64,000 nt of DNA, from assembly GCF_001404985.1 (NCBI RefSeq), contig NZ_JRLF01000011.1, positions 248,001 through 312,000 of the forward strand, in the 5' to 3' direction. A model generated the notes under the pieces. The model was not told the DNA's origin and did not search any database. It saw only the letters and a list, made by a program, of their open reading frames with translations. The translations under genes were made by a program, and so were the position numbers. The stretch comes from Flavobacterium aquidurense. GTDB lineage: Bacteria; Bacteroidota; Bacteroidia; Flavobacteriales; Flavobacteriaceae. Position 1 is the stretch's first letter. Every line of letters starts with the position of its first letter. Positions 8,819 to 19,500 of the stretch are shown piece after piece.

Positions 8819-11701
8819 TTACTTCTTTATAAAACGTCTTACAGTTTGTTTACCGTCTTTATCAAAAACAATTACATAAACGCCACGGTTTAAACCGGAA
8901 ACATTAATACTATTATCTCTGATTTCATGTGTTTTAACCAAACTTCCAGTTTGAGAATCGATTATTTTAACTGTTCCACCTATTACATCTGTAGTAAAGA
9001 AAAGTGTTTCTGAGACCGGATTAGGATATACGTTTAATGCTACATTCTTAATCTCTTCATCTGTAATTGTCAATGAAGATTCCGGAGTAATTGCAGCAGC
9101 ACCAATTTTGGTAATTCTGAACCAGTTGATATTTACGGCACTTGTCTGAATATAAATTCCAAAATTATACGTTCCGGCATTTACGTTTACGGTTTGTGTT
9201 ACCGTTTGCCAGTTTTGCCATCCTCCCGTATTCGGAATATCAACATTGCCCAAAATAATAGTTCCGCCGTTCAAATCTGAAGAAATTTTAGCACCATCAA
9301 CAGCACTTGCGATTCGATACTCAATCAAATAAGAACCCGTTGTAGGGAAATTGATATTGTTATACGCCAGCCAATCTCCGGTATCTGTGTAAGCAACGTT
9401 TAACCCTCCGCCAGTATCTGTTGTGGCTTCTGTCTGGATTCCGTTCATTGCTGAGTAATCTTCGGCCTGAATTAAGGTTGTTGTTTGAGAAGTCGTTGTC
9501 GCAATCAGCTTCCATTGTCCGCAAGTCTGACCGTTATCCTGCCATTGCTGTACATTTCCACCATTTGCAGTACTTGCTCCGGCAACTTCAACTATTTTAC
9601 CGCTATGTCTGGCAACTATTTTATAAAACCCGTCTCCAGTCGAAGTCACGATAAATTGCTGATTGGTTGTTCCGTTATACGGATATTGCTCTACATTGGC
9701 ACCATTATCTTTATTAAAATTATTTACATCAAGAGACTGACCACTGTGATTGGCAATAATTTTATACAAACCATCACCCAAATGTGTGAAAGTATATTTT
9801 TGATTGTTTCCTGAATTTACAGTTCCTTGCGCAATATTTGCTCCATTGGATAAGCTCGCATTCCAGACATCCATATTCAATCCGCTGTTTCTATTTTGCA
9901 AAAAGAAAGTCTGATTTCCTAAAGTAGTTACTCCATTTGCAAGTATTCTGATTGAACTTACTTTGTCATTCCAGGTTGTATTTAAACAAGAATTATCAGA
10001 ATTAATGACTGTTGAAGCTCCTGTAAAATTATCATCCTGATATAAAATTGCCTGAAAACCCGGAGTGATTTTAAGCGACGAAATATCATCGTTTAAAACG
10101 CCTAAACCATTCAATCGTGCCAGATTATAATCCCCAATTGTCAAACCTCCGGAAAATCCGGTATAATTGCAATCTTTATAAACGGTAATAACATCTGTAG
10201 AAGGTGCAATATTTCCTCCCGGCGGAATCGTTCCGGTAACGGAATAACTACCAATAGAACCGTAAGCTGAATATCCGCCATAACCAGCGCTTCCTGCTCC
10301 TGTACCATCAACACCAATAAAATATTTACCGGCTGGCAAATTCACATTCATAGACGCATTTAGTGCAAAAGGATCAGAGTTCCAATAGGTTCCCATTTCG
10401 GCTCCTGACGCATTATACAATCTGATTAAAAGGTGTAGATTTCCATCTCTTCCTACTGTATTGGCATTGATCGAAACATTTCCTCCGCCTGTTGTAAACG
10501 CAAAAAAGTCATAATCGGCTTCACTTGAAATGATTCCGTTTTTTTGATTAATAGCACCGCTGGCATTATAATCTAAAGTCGTTGCAGAAGCTGTATTATT
10601 TCCATAATCATCACCTCTGTACCCTACACCAAATTTAGTCCCGGCAATAGTAGCGACATCATCTTGTTTATTATTTGCATAGTCATATTCTCCTTTACTC
10701 CATTGCACTACAGGTCTGTAATATCCTGCGCCCATGATTGGAGCCCATGAAGTATTGTTTATACCAACAAAATAATCTTCGGCAGGATTTGTACGACCGT
10801 CATGACCTAAATCAAAAGTATGCCCTACTTCATGCGCAGAGGCATCTCCACCAGATTTACCCGAAGTAATAAATACCCAGCAAGGTACATCATTGTCCCA
10901 ATTAAAGGAACCAATATATGCCACACCTCCCGCCCCCGGGGCTGCAGTATTGGTTGGAGTCACCACCACACGCATTCTTCTGTTTCTTGGATAGGAGTTA
11001 AAAACGGCTTCACTCGTGGTAACATTCAGATTAAAAGGTCTGTAATCTTCAGAGACTACTTCCCAATGCTGTTGTACATCCGCATCACTCATTCCGGATG
11101 GTGCAGCATTTATGGCGTTTCCGTTGTTCCAGAGATTTCCTGCGGGCATATTATACCCGTCAAAATCTAATAAAACACAACCTGCACCGCCGGGTAAACT
11201 TTGCAAATTCAGTAAAGCCGGGGCAATTGCAGCTGCAGCAGCTGTTTTACTGGTTGTTTTATTAGTACTTTCAGGAACATTTTTATAATCAATACAAACT
11301 AAAGTATTGATGTCAACTTTAGAAACAAATGCATTTCCCTGTGCATCCGAATAGTATTTATAGGCTTCTTTTGTTTTCTTAAAAATGATATGGCCTTCAA
11401 GCGATTTATCCATCACTTTAATATAAAAAGAAGATTCTGCTATATTTTTGATTTCTCCAATCAAAAACTCACTTGATGAATTTGATTCTTTATAATTTAT
11501 TTTTCCGTTAAAGTTTTTCGAATTGTCAACCTGAAGTAAAACTGTTTTTTCTGCACTTTTTGAGGTTGCTGAACTAACTAATTCTTTCTTTAGATTATTC
11601 ATAAATGTTTTACTCGAACCTAAGGAAGTCTGCCCAATTGCAAAACTGCAACAGGCTAGAAACAGGAGTAAACTCAATCGGAATCTGTAATTGTTTTTCA
11701 T
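8819..11701 (-). CDS. Secreted metzincin protease with crystallin, ricin and one CBM6 module
   Basis: This 960-residue paralogue of the 4481-8551 protein has the same order of domains but a single CBM6. It has a signal peptide (1-23), a catalytic motif HEVGHTFDLGHD (290-301) with Met-turn PIMGAG (about 321), a pre-peptidase C-terminal-like domain (about 385-495), a beta/gamma-crystallin-like domain (503-590), a ricin-type beta-trefoil (596-733), a CBM6 (742-866) and a T9SS sorting domain (889-960). The last 45 or so residues are identical to the paralogue's, and the DNA there is nearly so. This points to recent tandem duplication or gene conversion. It probably acts on glycan-associated protein outside the cell. 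Confidence 0.85.
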   Translation of the reverse strand: MKNNYRFRLSLLLFLACCSFAIGQTSLGSSKTFMNNLKKELVSSATSKSAEKTVLLQVDNSKNFNGKINYKESNSSSEFLIGEIKNIAESSFYIKVMDKSLEGHIIFKKTKEAYKYYSDAQGNAFVSKVDINTLVCIDYKNVPESTNKTTSKTAAAAAIAPALLNLQSLPGGAGCVLLDFDGYNMPAGNLWNNGNAINAAPSGMSDADVQQHWEVVSEDYRPFNLNVTTSEAVFNSYPRNRRMRVVVTPTNTAAPGAGGVAYIGSFNWDNDVPCWVFITSGKSGGDASAHEVGHTFDLGHDGRTNPAEDYFVGINNTSWAPIMGAGYYRPVVQWSKGEYDYANNKQDDVATIAGTKFGVGYRGDDYGNNTASATTLDYNASGAINQKNGIISSEADYDFFAFTTGGGNVSINANTVGRDGNLHLLIRLYNASGAEMGTYWNSDPFALNASMNVNLPAGKYFIGVDGTGAGSAGYGGYSAYGSIGSYSVTGTIPPGGNIAPSTDVITVYKDCNYTGFSGGLTIGDYNLARLNGLGVLNDDISSLKITPGFQAILYQDDNFTGASTVINSDNSCLNTTWNDKVSSIRILANGVTTLGNQTFFLQNRNSGLNMDVWNASLSNGANIAQGTVNSGNNQKYTFTHLGDGLYKIIANHSGQSLDVNNFNKDNGANVEQYPYNGTTNQQFIVTSTGDGFYKIVARHSGKIVEVAGASTANGGNVQQWQDNGQTCGQWKLIATTTSQTTTLIQAEDYSAMNGIQTEATTDTGGGLNVAYTDTGDWLAYNNINFPTTGSYLIEYRIASAVDGAKISSDLNGGTIILGNVDIPNTGGWQNWQTVTQTVNVNAGTYNFGIYIQTSAVNINWFRITKIGAAAITPESSLTITDEEIKNVALNVYPNPVSETLFFTTDVIGGTVKIIDSQTGSLVKTHEIRDNSINVSGLNRGVYVIVFDKDGKQTVRRFIKK

Positions 11702-11761
11702 ATGTATTTGAGATTTGGGGTTACGATTTAAGGTGCAATGTGTGGTTTTATCCTCATTATT

Positions 11762-11855
11762 GTCATTCGACGGAGGATAAATGTTCGCAAGCAGCTTTGC
11801 ATAGTAATTCTTTGCCGAGTTTCAAATGAAGATTTCTCCTACGTAGAAATGACAA
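11762..11855. repeat. Dispersed palindromic repeat, family A, copy 2 (degenerate)
   Basis: The ends read gtcattcgacgga and cgtagaaatgac and enclose ttcgcaagcagctttgca and gaagatttctcct segments. The pattern is that of family A, but the arms pair poorly, so it appears to be decaying. It lies upstream of the second protease gene. Confidence 0.6.
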
Positions 11856-11886
11856 ACTATACGCGCAGATTTTTTAATTTAAAAAA

Positions 11887-11932
11887 AACACCATTCCTTC
11901 TTTCGATAAAAAAAGAAGAAACAGTGCTTTTA
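11887..11932 (-). terminator. Imperfect hairpin after the chitinase gene
   Basis: A cttcttt/aaagaag stem extends imperfectly through cac/gtg and is bordered by A and T tracts just past the chitinase stop. This fits an intrinsic terminator, though the pairing has bulges. Confidence 0.45.
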
Positions 11933-11940
11933 AAGAAAAC

Positions 11941-13566
11941 TTATTTTTTAATAAAACGTCTTACTGTTTTGATTCCGTCTTTTTCTACTAAAATCAAATA
12001 GATTCCGGATTTCAAACCTGCAACATCAATAGTGTTGTTATTCACTTTTTGTGTAGAAATTGTCGCACCGCCTTCAGAATTGATAATGCTTACGTTTGCT
12101 CCTGAAACTTCAGTTGTAAATGAAATTGAATCTTCTGTTGGATTTGGATAAATAGTCAAACCTTCAATTCCGGATTGAGAAGCTGATTTTGCTGCTAAAG
12201 CTGCGCCTGATTTTGTGATTCGGAACCAGTTGATGTTAACACCTGTATTTTGAATATAAATCCCAAAATTATAGGTTCCGGCATTTACGTTTACGGTTTG
12301 TGTTATTGTTTGCCAGTTTTGCCATCCTCCGGTATTGGGTACATTTACATTTCCTAACTGAATCGTTCCTGCATTTAGATCAGATGATATTCTGGCTCCG
12401 GTTACAGCACTTGCTACTCTATATTCGATTACATACGATCCTGAAGTTGGAAAATTGATGTTTGAATATGCCATCCAATCGCCTGTATCTGCGTATCCTA
12501 CATTAAGACCTCCTCCAGTATCCGTTGTTGCTTCAGTCTGAACACCGCTCATTGATGAATAGCTTTCTGCCTGTATCAAAGTTCCTGTACCTGTTGGTGG
12601 CTGACTTCCTGTAATAACCTGATTTACGGCTGTTAATAATGATTTTGAACCTGTAGCATCCTGAGATAATTCCCAAATCATAACTCCGCCAGCATTTTGA
12701 ACAGCAAAAGTTGTTTTTGCTTTGATGGTTGGGATTCCGTTATAATAAATCGTGTTTCCTACCTGATCCTGATTTTCTGCTCCAGGATATTGGGCTACGA
12801 TATTGGCATAAGAAATTCCCTGATTGGCAGAAGCTCCAAAACCATATCCGTAAAACGGAAGACCAATGATTGCTTTACTTGCCGGTAATCCTCTGCCTGT
12901 CCAGTAATTAAATTGATTTACAGCCATACTGTACGGAGAATGTTGTCCCGGAGTTCCAGGAGCCCAAGGTCCTGTTGCGTCATATGCCATGATATTAATC
13001 CAGTCATAAGCTGCAAAAGTAGACGCAGGTACATTTGCACCGCCATATCCTTCAGAAAGTGCTGCTGTAATTTGTTTACCGTTAGCATGCAATTTAGCTG
13101 CAAGAGCAATTACAAATCCTCCGTAATCACCATTTATTGCAGGTCCTTCAAGATCCACATCTACTCCGTCAAAATTGTGTGCTACGACATAATCGTATAT
13201 TTTCTGGATAAATGCAGTTCTGTTTCCGGATGTAATCAGATTAAAATAATTGTCACGAATTGCACCGCCTTCAGAAATTGCTCCTCCGCCAAGCGAAACA
13301 AAAACTTTTACGTTCTGATTGTGGGCAGCATTGATAAGAGTGGTGTTTCCGGAGTTATAAGATAAATATCCGTTTGCATCAGGATTTTCAAACGCAATAT
13401 TAATATGGGTCAGTTTACTATACTGGATAGTACTCGAAAAGGAATTAAGGTCGACCCAGTTTGGGACATAAGCGATTACTTTTTTCTGGGCCATCGATAA
13501 ATTGAAAACTCCCAATACTAAAATAAGCATCCATTTTAACGGCATTCTTTTGTAATTGTTTTTCAT
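11941..13566 (-). CDS. Secreted GH18 chitinase with CBM6
   Basis: This 541-residue secreted enzyme is predicted to hydrolyse chitin by substrate-assisted retaining catalysis. It has a signal peptide (about 1-26), a GH18 TIM barrel (about 28-315) with the catalytic DGVDVDLE motif at 133-140 (E140 the acid/base), SLGGG on strand 3 and an INIMAYD strand. A CBM6 follows (about 327-452), then a T9SS type A sorting domain (about 470-541). All key GH18 residues appear intact. The CBM6 closely resembles those of the neighbouring proteases and GH64 protein. The gene lies in a co-directional run of secreted wall-degrading enzymes. Confidence 0.92.
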   Translation of the reverse strand: MKNNYKRMPLKWMLILVLGVFNLSMAQKKVIAYVPNWVDLNSFSSTIQYSKLTHINIAFENPDANGYLSYNSGNTTLINAAHNQNVKVFVSLGGGAISEGGAIRDNYFNLITSGNRTAFIQKIYDYVVAHNFDGVDVDLEGPAINGDYGGFVIALAAKLHANGKQITAALSEGYGGANVPASTFAAYDWINIMAYDATGPWAPGTPGQHSPYSMAVNQFNYWTGRGLPASKAIIGLPFYGYGFGASANQGISYANIVAQYPGAENQDQVGNTIYYNGIPTIKAKTTFAVQNAGGVMIWELSQDATGSKSLLTAVNQVITGSQPPTGTGTLIQAESYSSMSGVQTEATTDTGGGLNVGYADTGDWMAYSNINFPTSGSYVIEYRVASAVTGARISSDLNAGTIQLGNVNVPNTGGWQNWQTITQTVNVNAGTYNFGIYIQNTGVNINWFRITKSGAALAAKSASQSGIEGLTIYPNPTEDSISFTTEVSGANVSIINSEGGATISTQKVNNNTIDVAGLKSGIYLILVEKDGIKTVRRFIKK

Positions 13567-13648
13567 AATAATTGATTAATAGGTTAATAAAAAAATGTAA
13601 ATAATGGGGGCGAAATTTTATATTATAGATTTAGATTGCATATTTCAA

Positions 13649-13714
13649 ATTTTAGAGGCAAGAGTCAGGATGTAGTGAATAAATCCTGACTCTAAAATCC
13701 TTGGCTCTAAAATT
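13649..13714. repeat. Intergenic inverted repeat (agagtcaggat)
   Basis: Arms attttagaggcaagagtcagg and cctgactctaaaatccttggctctaaaat pair across a short loop between the GH64 stop and the GH18 start. It may act as a terminator or be an unrelated intergenic palindrome. Confidence 0.6.
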
Positions 13715-13726
13715 TATAGTCCTTAA

Positions 13727-16399
13727 TTATTTTTTTATAAAACGTTTTACCGTCTTTTTACCCTCTTTTTCAAAAACTACCAGATAAACGCCTCTTCTTA
13801 AATGCGAAACATCTATACTGTTATTATTTACTTTTTGTCCAGCTGTTGCACCGGTTTGTGAATCTACAATACTCACATTTCCTCCGCTTACATCTGTAGT
13901 GATATAAAGTGTGTTTTCAACCGGGTTTGGGTATATATTTAGAGCTGTTTCAACTGGACTTTCTTCTTCTGCAACTGTCGCTGAAGCAGTTTTAGCTGCT
14001 AAACCAGCTCCAACTTTTGTAATTTTTATCCAGTTGATATTCATTCCCGTATTCTGAATATAGATTCCAAAATTGTACGTTCCTGCGTTTACGTTTACGG
14101 TTTGGGATACCGTTTGCCAGTTTTGCCATCCTCCTGTATTTGGAATATCGACATTGCCCAGAACAATTGTTCCTCCGTTTAAATCTGATGATAACTTACC
14201 ACCCGTTACACCACTTGCTACTCTGTATTCGATTAAGTAAGAACCGGTAGTGGGAAAATTAATACTGTTGTATGCCAACCAGTCACCGGTTTCTGTGTAA
14301 CCAACATTTGAACCTCCTCCGGTATCTGTTGTGGCTTCTACCTGAATACCGTTCATGGCTGAATAATCTTCGGCCTGAATTAAAGTCGATGTTTGCGAAG
14401 ATGTAGCAGGAACCAGTTTCCATTGCCCGCAAGTTTGGTTGTTATTATCCCATTGTTGTACAATAGCGCCGGATGCAGTACTTGCTCCTGCAACCTCAAC
14501 AATTCGGCCACTGTGTCTGGCAACGATTTTATAAAATCCGTCACCGGTTGAAACCAATACAAATTGCTGATTCGTTGTTGCATTATACGGATATTGCTCT
14601 ACGCGTGCACCATTAGCTTTATTAAAATTATTTACATCTAAAGACTGACCACTATGATTGGCAATAATTTTATACAATCCGTCGCCTAAGTGGGTTAATG
14701 TAAATTTTTGATTGCTTCCTGAGTTAAGAGCGCCCTGATTAATTCCTGCACCATTTGCTACGCTGGAATTCCAGACATCCATATACAAATTGCTGTTTCT
14801 GTTTTGCAGGTAAAAAGTCTGGTTTCCTAAAGTAGTCGTTCCGTTAGCAATAATTCTGATCGACGTTACTTTGTCATTCCACGTTGTGTTCAAACAAGCA
14901 TTATCAGAATTAATTACGGTAGAAGCTCCTGTAAAATTATCATCCTGATATAAAATCGCCTGGAAACCCTGTGTAATTTTAAGCGAAGAAATATCATCGT
15001 TTAAAACACCTAAAGTATTCAATCGAGCCAGATTATAATCTCCAATAGTTAATCCGCCAGAGAATCCTGTATAGTTACAATCTTTATAAACCGTAATTAC
15101 ATCTGTAGTTGCGGGAACTGAAGGTACTGATCCTGCATATCCTCCAAAAGTCGCAATTACTTTAGTTGGTTGAGGCGAATGAAGCGATGGCGACTGATCT
15201 GCCACATCATCATAAGCAAATCCGTATGCCAGATTATCAACACTTATTCCCGGTAAATGCCAGAATTTAGAATAATGGTTTGTTGGGTTCACCTGATAAA
15301 ATTTCGATGCATCGTACCAGTTTTGTTGTCCCGGATTTGCAGTTGTCGTGTTTACAACATGTCGGTTAATTGCTGCTGTTAATTGTGCCTGAATTACCAG
15401 GTCTAAATCTCCGTCAACAAGTCTTCTGTCCAGAACACCTTTACCTTCAAGAGCTTCCTGAGTCGATGGCCTGTTTTGTACACGTCCTGTACGACCAACA
15501 AAACCACCTGATTGCCCAACCATTTCCAGTTGTTCACCAATAACCCGACCTTTGAAAACTCCGGCGTCTCCGGCATAAAAAATCAAATCTTCATTTTTAT
15601 ATTTGTTCCAGATGGCATCAATATAAGATTTTAGATAATTAGCCTGTGCTCCTACAGAAGTTCCTCCTGTTCCGTCTGCAAAAGCAGGCGTTTTTGATGG
15701 TGCAGTAATTTCGCCTGTTGTATTATTTACACAACCCTGAAATTCTGATGGCACATTTGCTTTGAAAGCCGCCACAATATCTTCGTGTTTTTTTAATTCA
15801 CCCACTCTTTTTTGATATCCGTTAGCACCAAATAATTCCAGTCCCATTGGGTATTTATAAGAATCTACTCTGGATGGATTTCCAAAAAAACCATATTGGT
15901 TATTCGTCAATTCGATAATTTCATATAAAATTCCCTGATTTGGGTCTGTTGCATTTAAAGGGTTTGGCGACGTATATCCTGAAGGTGCTCCGCTTGCTCC
16001 AAAAAAGTAAAAATACAATTGCTGTCCTTTAGCGATAAAAACTCTGCAACCTGCAATTTGAGGCAGCGTAAAAGTCTTGTTTGGAATCTCGCTTAATTTG
16101 GTAAAACAATTGGCATATTTTGAGTTTTGTCCCGGTCCTGTATTTCCGCCAATTGTAGGTCCTGTAACTGTGTTGTAAGACGAACTCATTGGCAATACCT
16201 GACTTGTTTTGGCATTTACCCAAACGTGATTTCCAGTAGTGTAATCAATACCTACTATAGCGACATACAATTCGTTATCATTAAATGTAGAGGTATTACT
16301 TATGGTAAAAGGAATTGGTCCCTGACCGTACATTAAATTGGAGAACACTAAAAATAGTGTTGCCAAAAAAGCAATTCTTTTAAGTTTAATTCTATTCAT
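13727..16399 (-). CDS. Secreted GH64 beta-1,3-glucanase with crystallin, ricin and CBM6 modules
   Basis: This 890-residue secreted enzyme has a GH64 domain (about 27-423), the thaumatin-like family that releases oligosaccharides such as laminaripentaose from beta-1,3-glucan. Family-like segments include ELYVAIVG near residue 43, YKYPMGLELFGANGYQKRVGE near 181-201, and FWHLPGISVDNLAYGFAYDD near 379. E163 and D179 have the spacing of the known catalytic acid/base pair, an assignment from memory. A beta/gamma-crystallin-like domain (433-520), ricin-type trefoil (528-665), CBM6 (673-797) and T9SS sorting domain (818-890) follow. This cassette is shared with the two neighbouring proteases. The signal peptide ends near residue 26. 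Confidence 0.88.
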   Translation of the reverse strand: MNRIKLKRIAFLATLFLVFSNLMYGQGPIPFTISNTSTFNDNELYVAIVGIDYTTGNHVWVNAKTSQVLPMSSSYNTVTGPTIGGNTGPGQNSKYANCFTKLSEIPNKTFTLPQIAGCRVFIAKGQQLYFYFFGASGAPSGYTSPNPLNATDPNQGILYEIIELTNNQYGFFGNPSRVDSYKYPMGLELFGANGYQKRVGELKKHEDIVAAFKANVPSEFQGCVNNTTGEITAPSKTPAFADGTGGTSVGAQANYLKSYIDAIWNKYKNEDLIFYAGDAGVFKGRVIGEQLEMVGQSGGFVGRTGRVQNRPSTQEALEGKGVLDRRLVDGDLDLVIQAQLTAAINRHVVNTTTANPGQQNWYDASKFYQVNPTNHYSKFWHLPGISVDNLAYGFAYDDVADQSPSLHSPQPTKVIATFGGYAGSVPSVPATTDVITVYKDCNYTGFSGGLTIGDYNLARLNTLGVLNDDISSLKITQGFQAILYQDDNFTGASTVINSDNACLNTTWNDKVTSIRIIANGTTTLGNQTFYLQNRNSNLYMDVWNSSVANGAGINQGALNSGSNQKFTLTHLGDGLYKIIANHSGQSLDVNNFNKANGARVEQYPYNATTNQQFVLVSTGDGFYKIVARHSGRIVEVAGASTASGAIVQQWDNNNQTCGQWKLVPATSSQTSTLIQAEDYSAMNGIQVEATTDTGGGSNVGYTETGDWLAYNSINFPTTGSYLIEYRVASGVTGGKLSSDLNGGTIVLGNVDIPNTGGWQNWQTVSQTVNVNAGTYNFGIYIQNTGMNINWIKITKVGAGLAAKTASATVAEEESPVETALNIYPNPVENTLYITTDVSGGNVSIVDSQTGATAGQKVNNNSIDVSHLRRGVYLVVFEKEGKKTVKRFIKK

Positions 16400-16573
16400 A
16401 TCTAGGTTATTTTGGGGTTACGCAAATAGATTTTTGATCAAAGTCATTTTCAGTAATGATTATATTGATCCGTCAGGTGCAATTATCGGTGCTATCCTTT
16501 TTTAAATTTAAATTCCAGATTATTGAAACCGAGAACATCATTTTAAAACAAATTACACCCAACGGATTTATAG

Positions 16574-19500
16574 TTATTGCTTGATCACTTTTTTAGACCA
16601 GCTTTTTTGATCTGATTTAAAATTAAGAATGTAGATTCCTCTTCTGAGTCTGCTAATATCTATAAGGTCTTCTTTAGCATCAGAATCAATTTTTTTCTCT
16701 ATCAATAATGTTCCTGATTCATCATAAATCGTTACCATTTTGTTGTCTGATTTTTCAGGTATTGCTACTTGAATATAATTACTTGCAGGATTAGGATACA
16801 CCGCAAAAGCAGTAGTTTCAGCTTGTATATCTTCGCTAACAGCCGCAGCTTTTTTAGCCGTTGAGGCAGATCCGTAAGCTTCTATTTCAAATAGGGAATA
16901 TCCGTAAGGTGCCAGGGCTTTTGTGGTACATAAAATTCTAAGGTATCTTCCTGTTCCGCTTACTGCCAGATCATCTGTGCCGCCATCACTTGCCGTTTGT
17001 GTGTTTACAGTTTCATTTTCAGTGAAAACATTATCTGTTGAAATTTGTACTTTATACTGCGTTGCAAAAGCTGCTTCCCATTTTAATACCACACGATTGA
17101 TGTTGTAATTACTTCCTAAATCAACATAAATCCATTCGCTTGCATTAGCAAAACTACTTGCCCAACGAGTTACTGTACCGTCTCCGTCAGTTGCTTTATT
17201 AGCTGATAATGTTGCATTTTCTTCTGTAAAAGCTGTAGCAGTTTTGGCTAAAGCCAAATTGACATTGGTAGGTGCCGTAATATTTCGAACAGTCACATCG
17301 CTGAAAACTCCGGTTGCCAAAGTTCCGTTTGCATGAGAGGTTACAGCCAATCCCACGTAAATCGTATTTGCCATAGCAATTGTTTTTGGTGTACCAATTT
17401 GTGTCCATGTTGTTCCGTTATCAGATGAATAAGAGGTAAATACATTTCCTGATCTCGTTACACGAAGCCATTTTGGAGCCGTTCCTGTTGCCGCCTGAGC
17501 CGTTGTAATTCCTGAAACAGCCTCTCTGGATAAAAACTCTACACCAGCCGCAGCTGTTACATCTGTCATTGCATGTTTAGATGTTGGCGTAAGCGTTTCA
17601 CGAAACATTACTCCTGCTTTTGCGTAAGTATTTGTGTTTGTAAGTGAATTTATTTTAGCAATAATTTCAGCATCACCTGTAATAGGCTGGTTTACAAATT
17701 GAAATTGATCGCTTGATTCCCAAATATCAGTTCCTGATCCTTTGATTGTAAAAGTTCCGCTTGCGTGGCTCGCTTCTCCAGCCGGAGTTACAGCACCAAG
17801 ATCTGTGCTTACCCACGGAGCAGGCAAAGTTGCAGGAGGATTTTCTGTAGAAACTAAATTTACGGCTCTTATATTATCAAAATAATACGTGTTTCCTGAG
17901 TTCGTTCCGGGTTCTAATAAAAAGACAAAACGATTTACTTCGCTGTCTAATGTAGATGCATCAGGTGAACTTGCGTATGAAAACACCAATGTATGCCAGG
18001 TATTGGTCTGTTTTACAACAGCCTGATAAATACTATGTCTTCCCGCTGGATAATTAGACGGAATTGAAGCGCTGCTTTCTGCCTGCCATGAAATCACTGA
18101 TCCAACAGGTGCAGATGTATACACATCCATAGCAAATTTTTTAGTCCCGCTTTTGAAATCTCCAATATTGGTTAAAGTCGCATTGAATGAAAAATTATCA
18201 TACAACTCAGTCGATTTTCTAACATATTTTCCAACGTTAGATGAAGTATTGATTCCGCTTGCATTTGGATTTGCCGTGTTTGGCGTATAAGTTCCAATTG
18301 CATCCCTGAATGTGATATTATGAACCGTTTGATAATCTTCATAAACCACTCCCGGCGTATAAGTATCCGGTAATTTGGTAGAACCAATTCTGATATTATC
18401 AAAATAATAAGTATCACTTGTATAAGAACCTGAATTGGCCAGAATCACCATTTGGTTTATCGCCAGATTTGATGTTCCTTCATCCGGACTTGAATTGTAG
18501 TAGAAAGTCAATGTTTCCCACTGATTTTGTTTCGTTGTAATGGCTACATAATTACTGTTTCTTCCTGTTGGGAAATTAGCAGGAAGTGATGTCGCACTAT
18601 TTTCTAAATTCAGACTTACAACCGTACCAATTGGTGCCGAAGTATAAACATCGATCATGATTTTATTCGTCTGATTTTTTAACAAACCTGCATCTTCGAT
18701 TGTGCTTTGTGTATTAAAGAAAAGCACATCATATTGTTCTGTTACATTTCGAACATACTTCGCCACATTCGCAGAAGAGTTTACTGAATTTGCTCCCGGA
18801 TTTGCTACAACAGAATATACTCCTGTAGTTGTTCCTTTGATAATTTTGTTGATTCCATCATAATTTTGAAGAACATCAGTTGCAATAATTGGTTTTTCAG
18901 GAGCCGCTTTTGTCAACAGATTATCAAAATAATAGGTCGTTCCGGAATTTGAATTAGATTCAAAAAGAAATACAACATTGTTAATCGTTAAAGCACTGGT
19001 ATTAGGATCGATCACTTTTTCGAATTCAAATTCAATAGTTTCCCATTTGTTCTGGACCGTTGTTGTCGCTTTGTATCCGCTGTGTCTTCCTGACGGAAAA
19101 TTTGTTGCTGTAGTTACCAGGCTATTTTCGAGCTGCATGGAGATTTTTGTCCCAACCGGAGCCGAAGTGTAGATATCAAAAGAAATCTTTTTTCTGCCAT
19201 ATACATAATCATTCGCATTGCTGATCGTTACATTCTTGATATTCAGAACATCGTATAATTCAGATGCGTTACGAACATATTTACCTACCAAAGCAGAAGT
19301 ATTGATTCCTGTAGCCGACGGATTTGCAACGGCTTCTGTCAAAACTCCTGTTTTAAGTCCGTACACAACATTTCTATTCGATTGAAAATCTTCGTAGATT
19401 CTTTCTACCGGCAAAGGCACCTCTGTAGTTACCGCCAGTTTATATGTATTAGCCGTACATCCTGAAACTGTCGTAGCCACAGAAACATCTCCTCCCGTGG

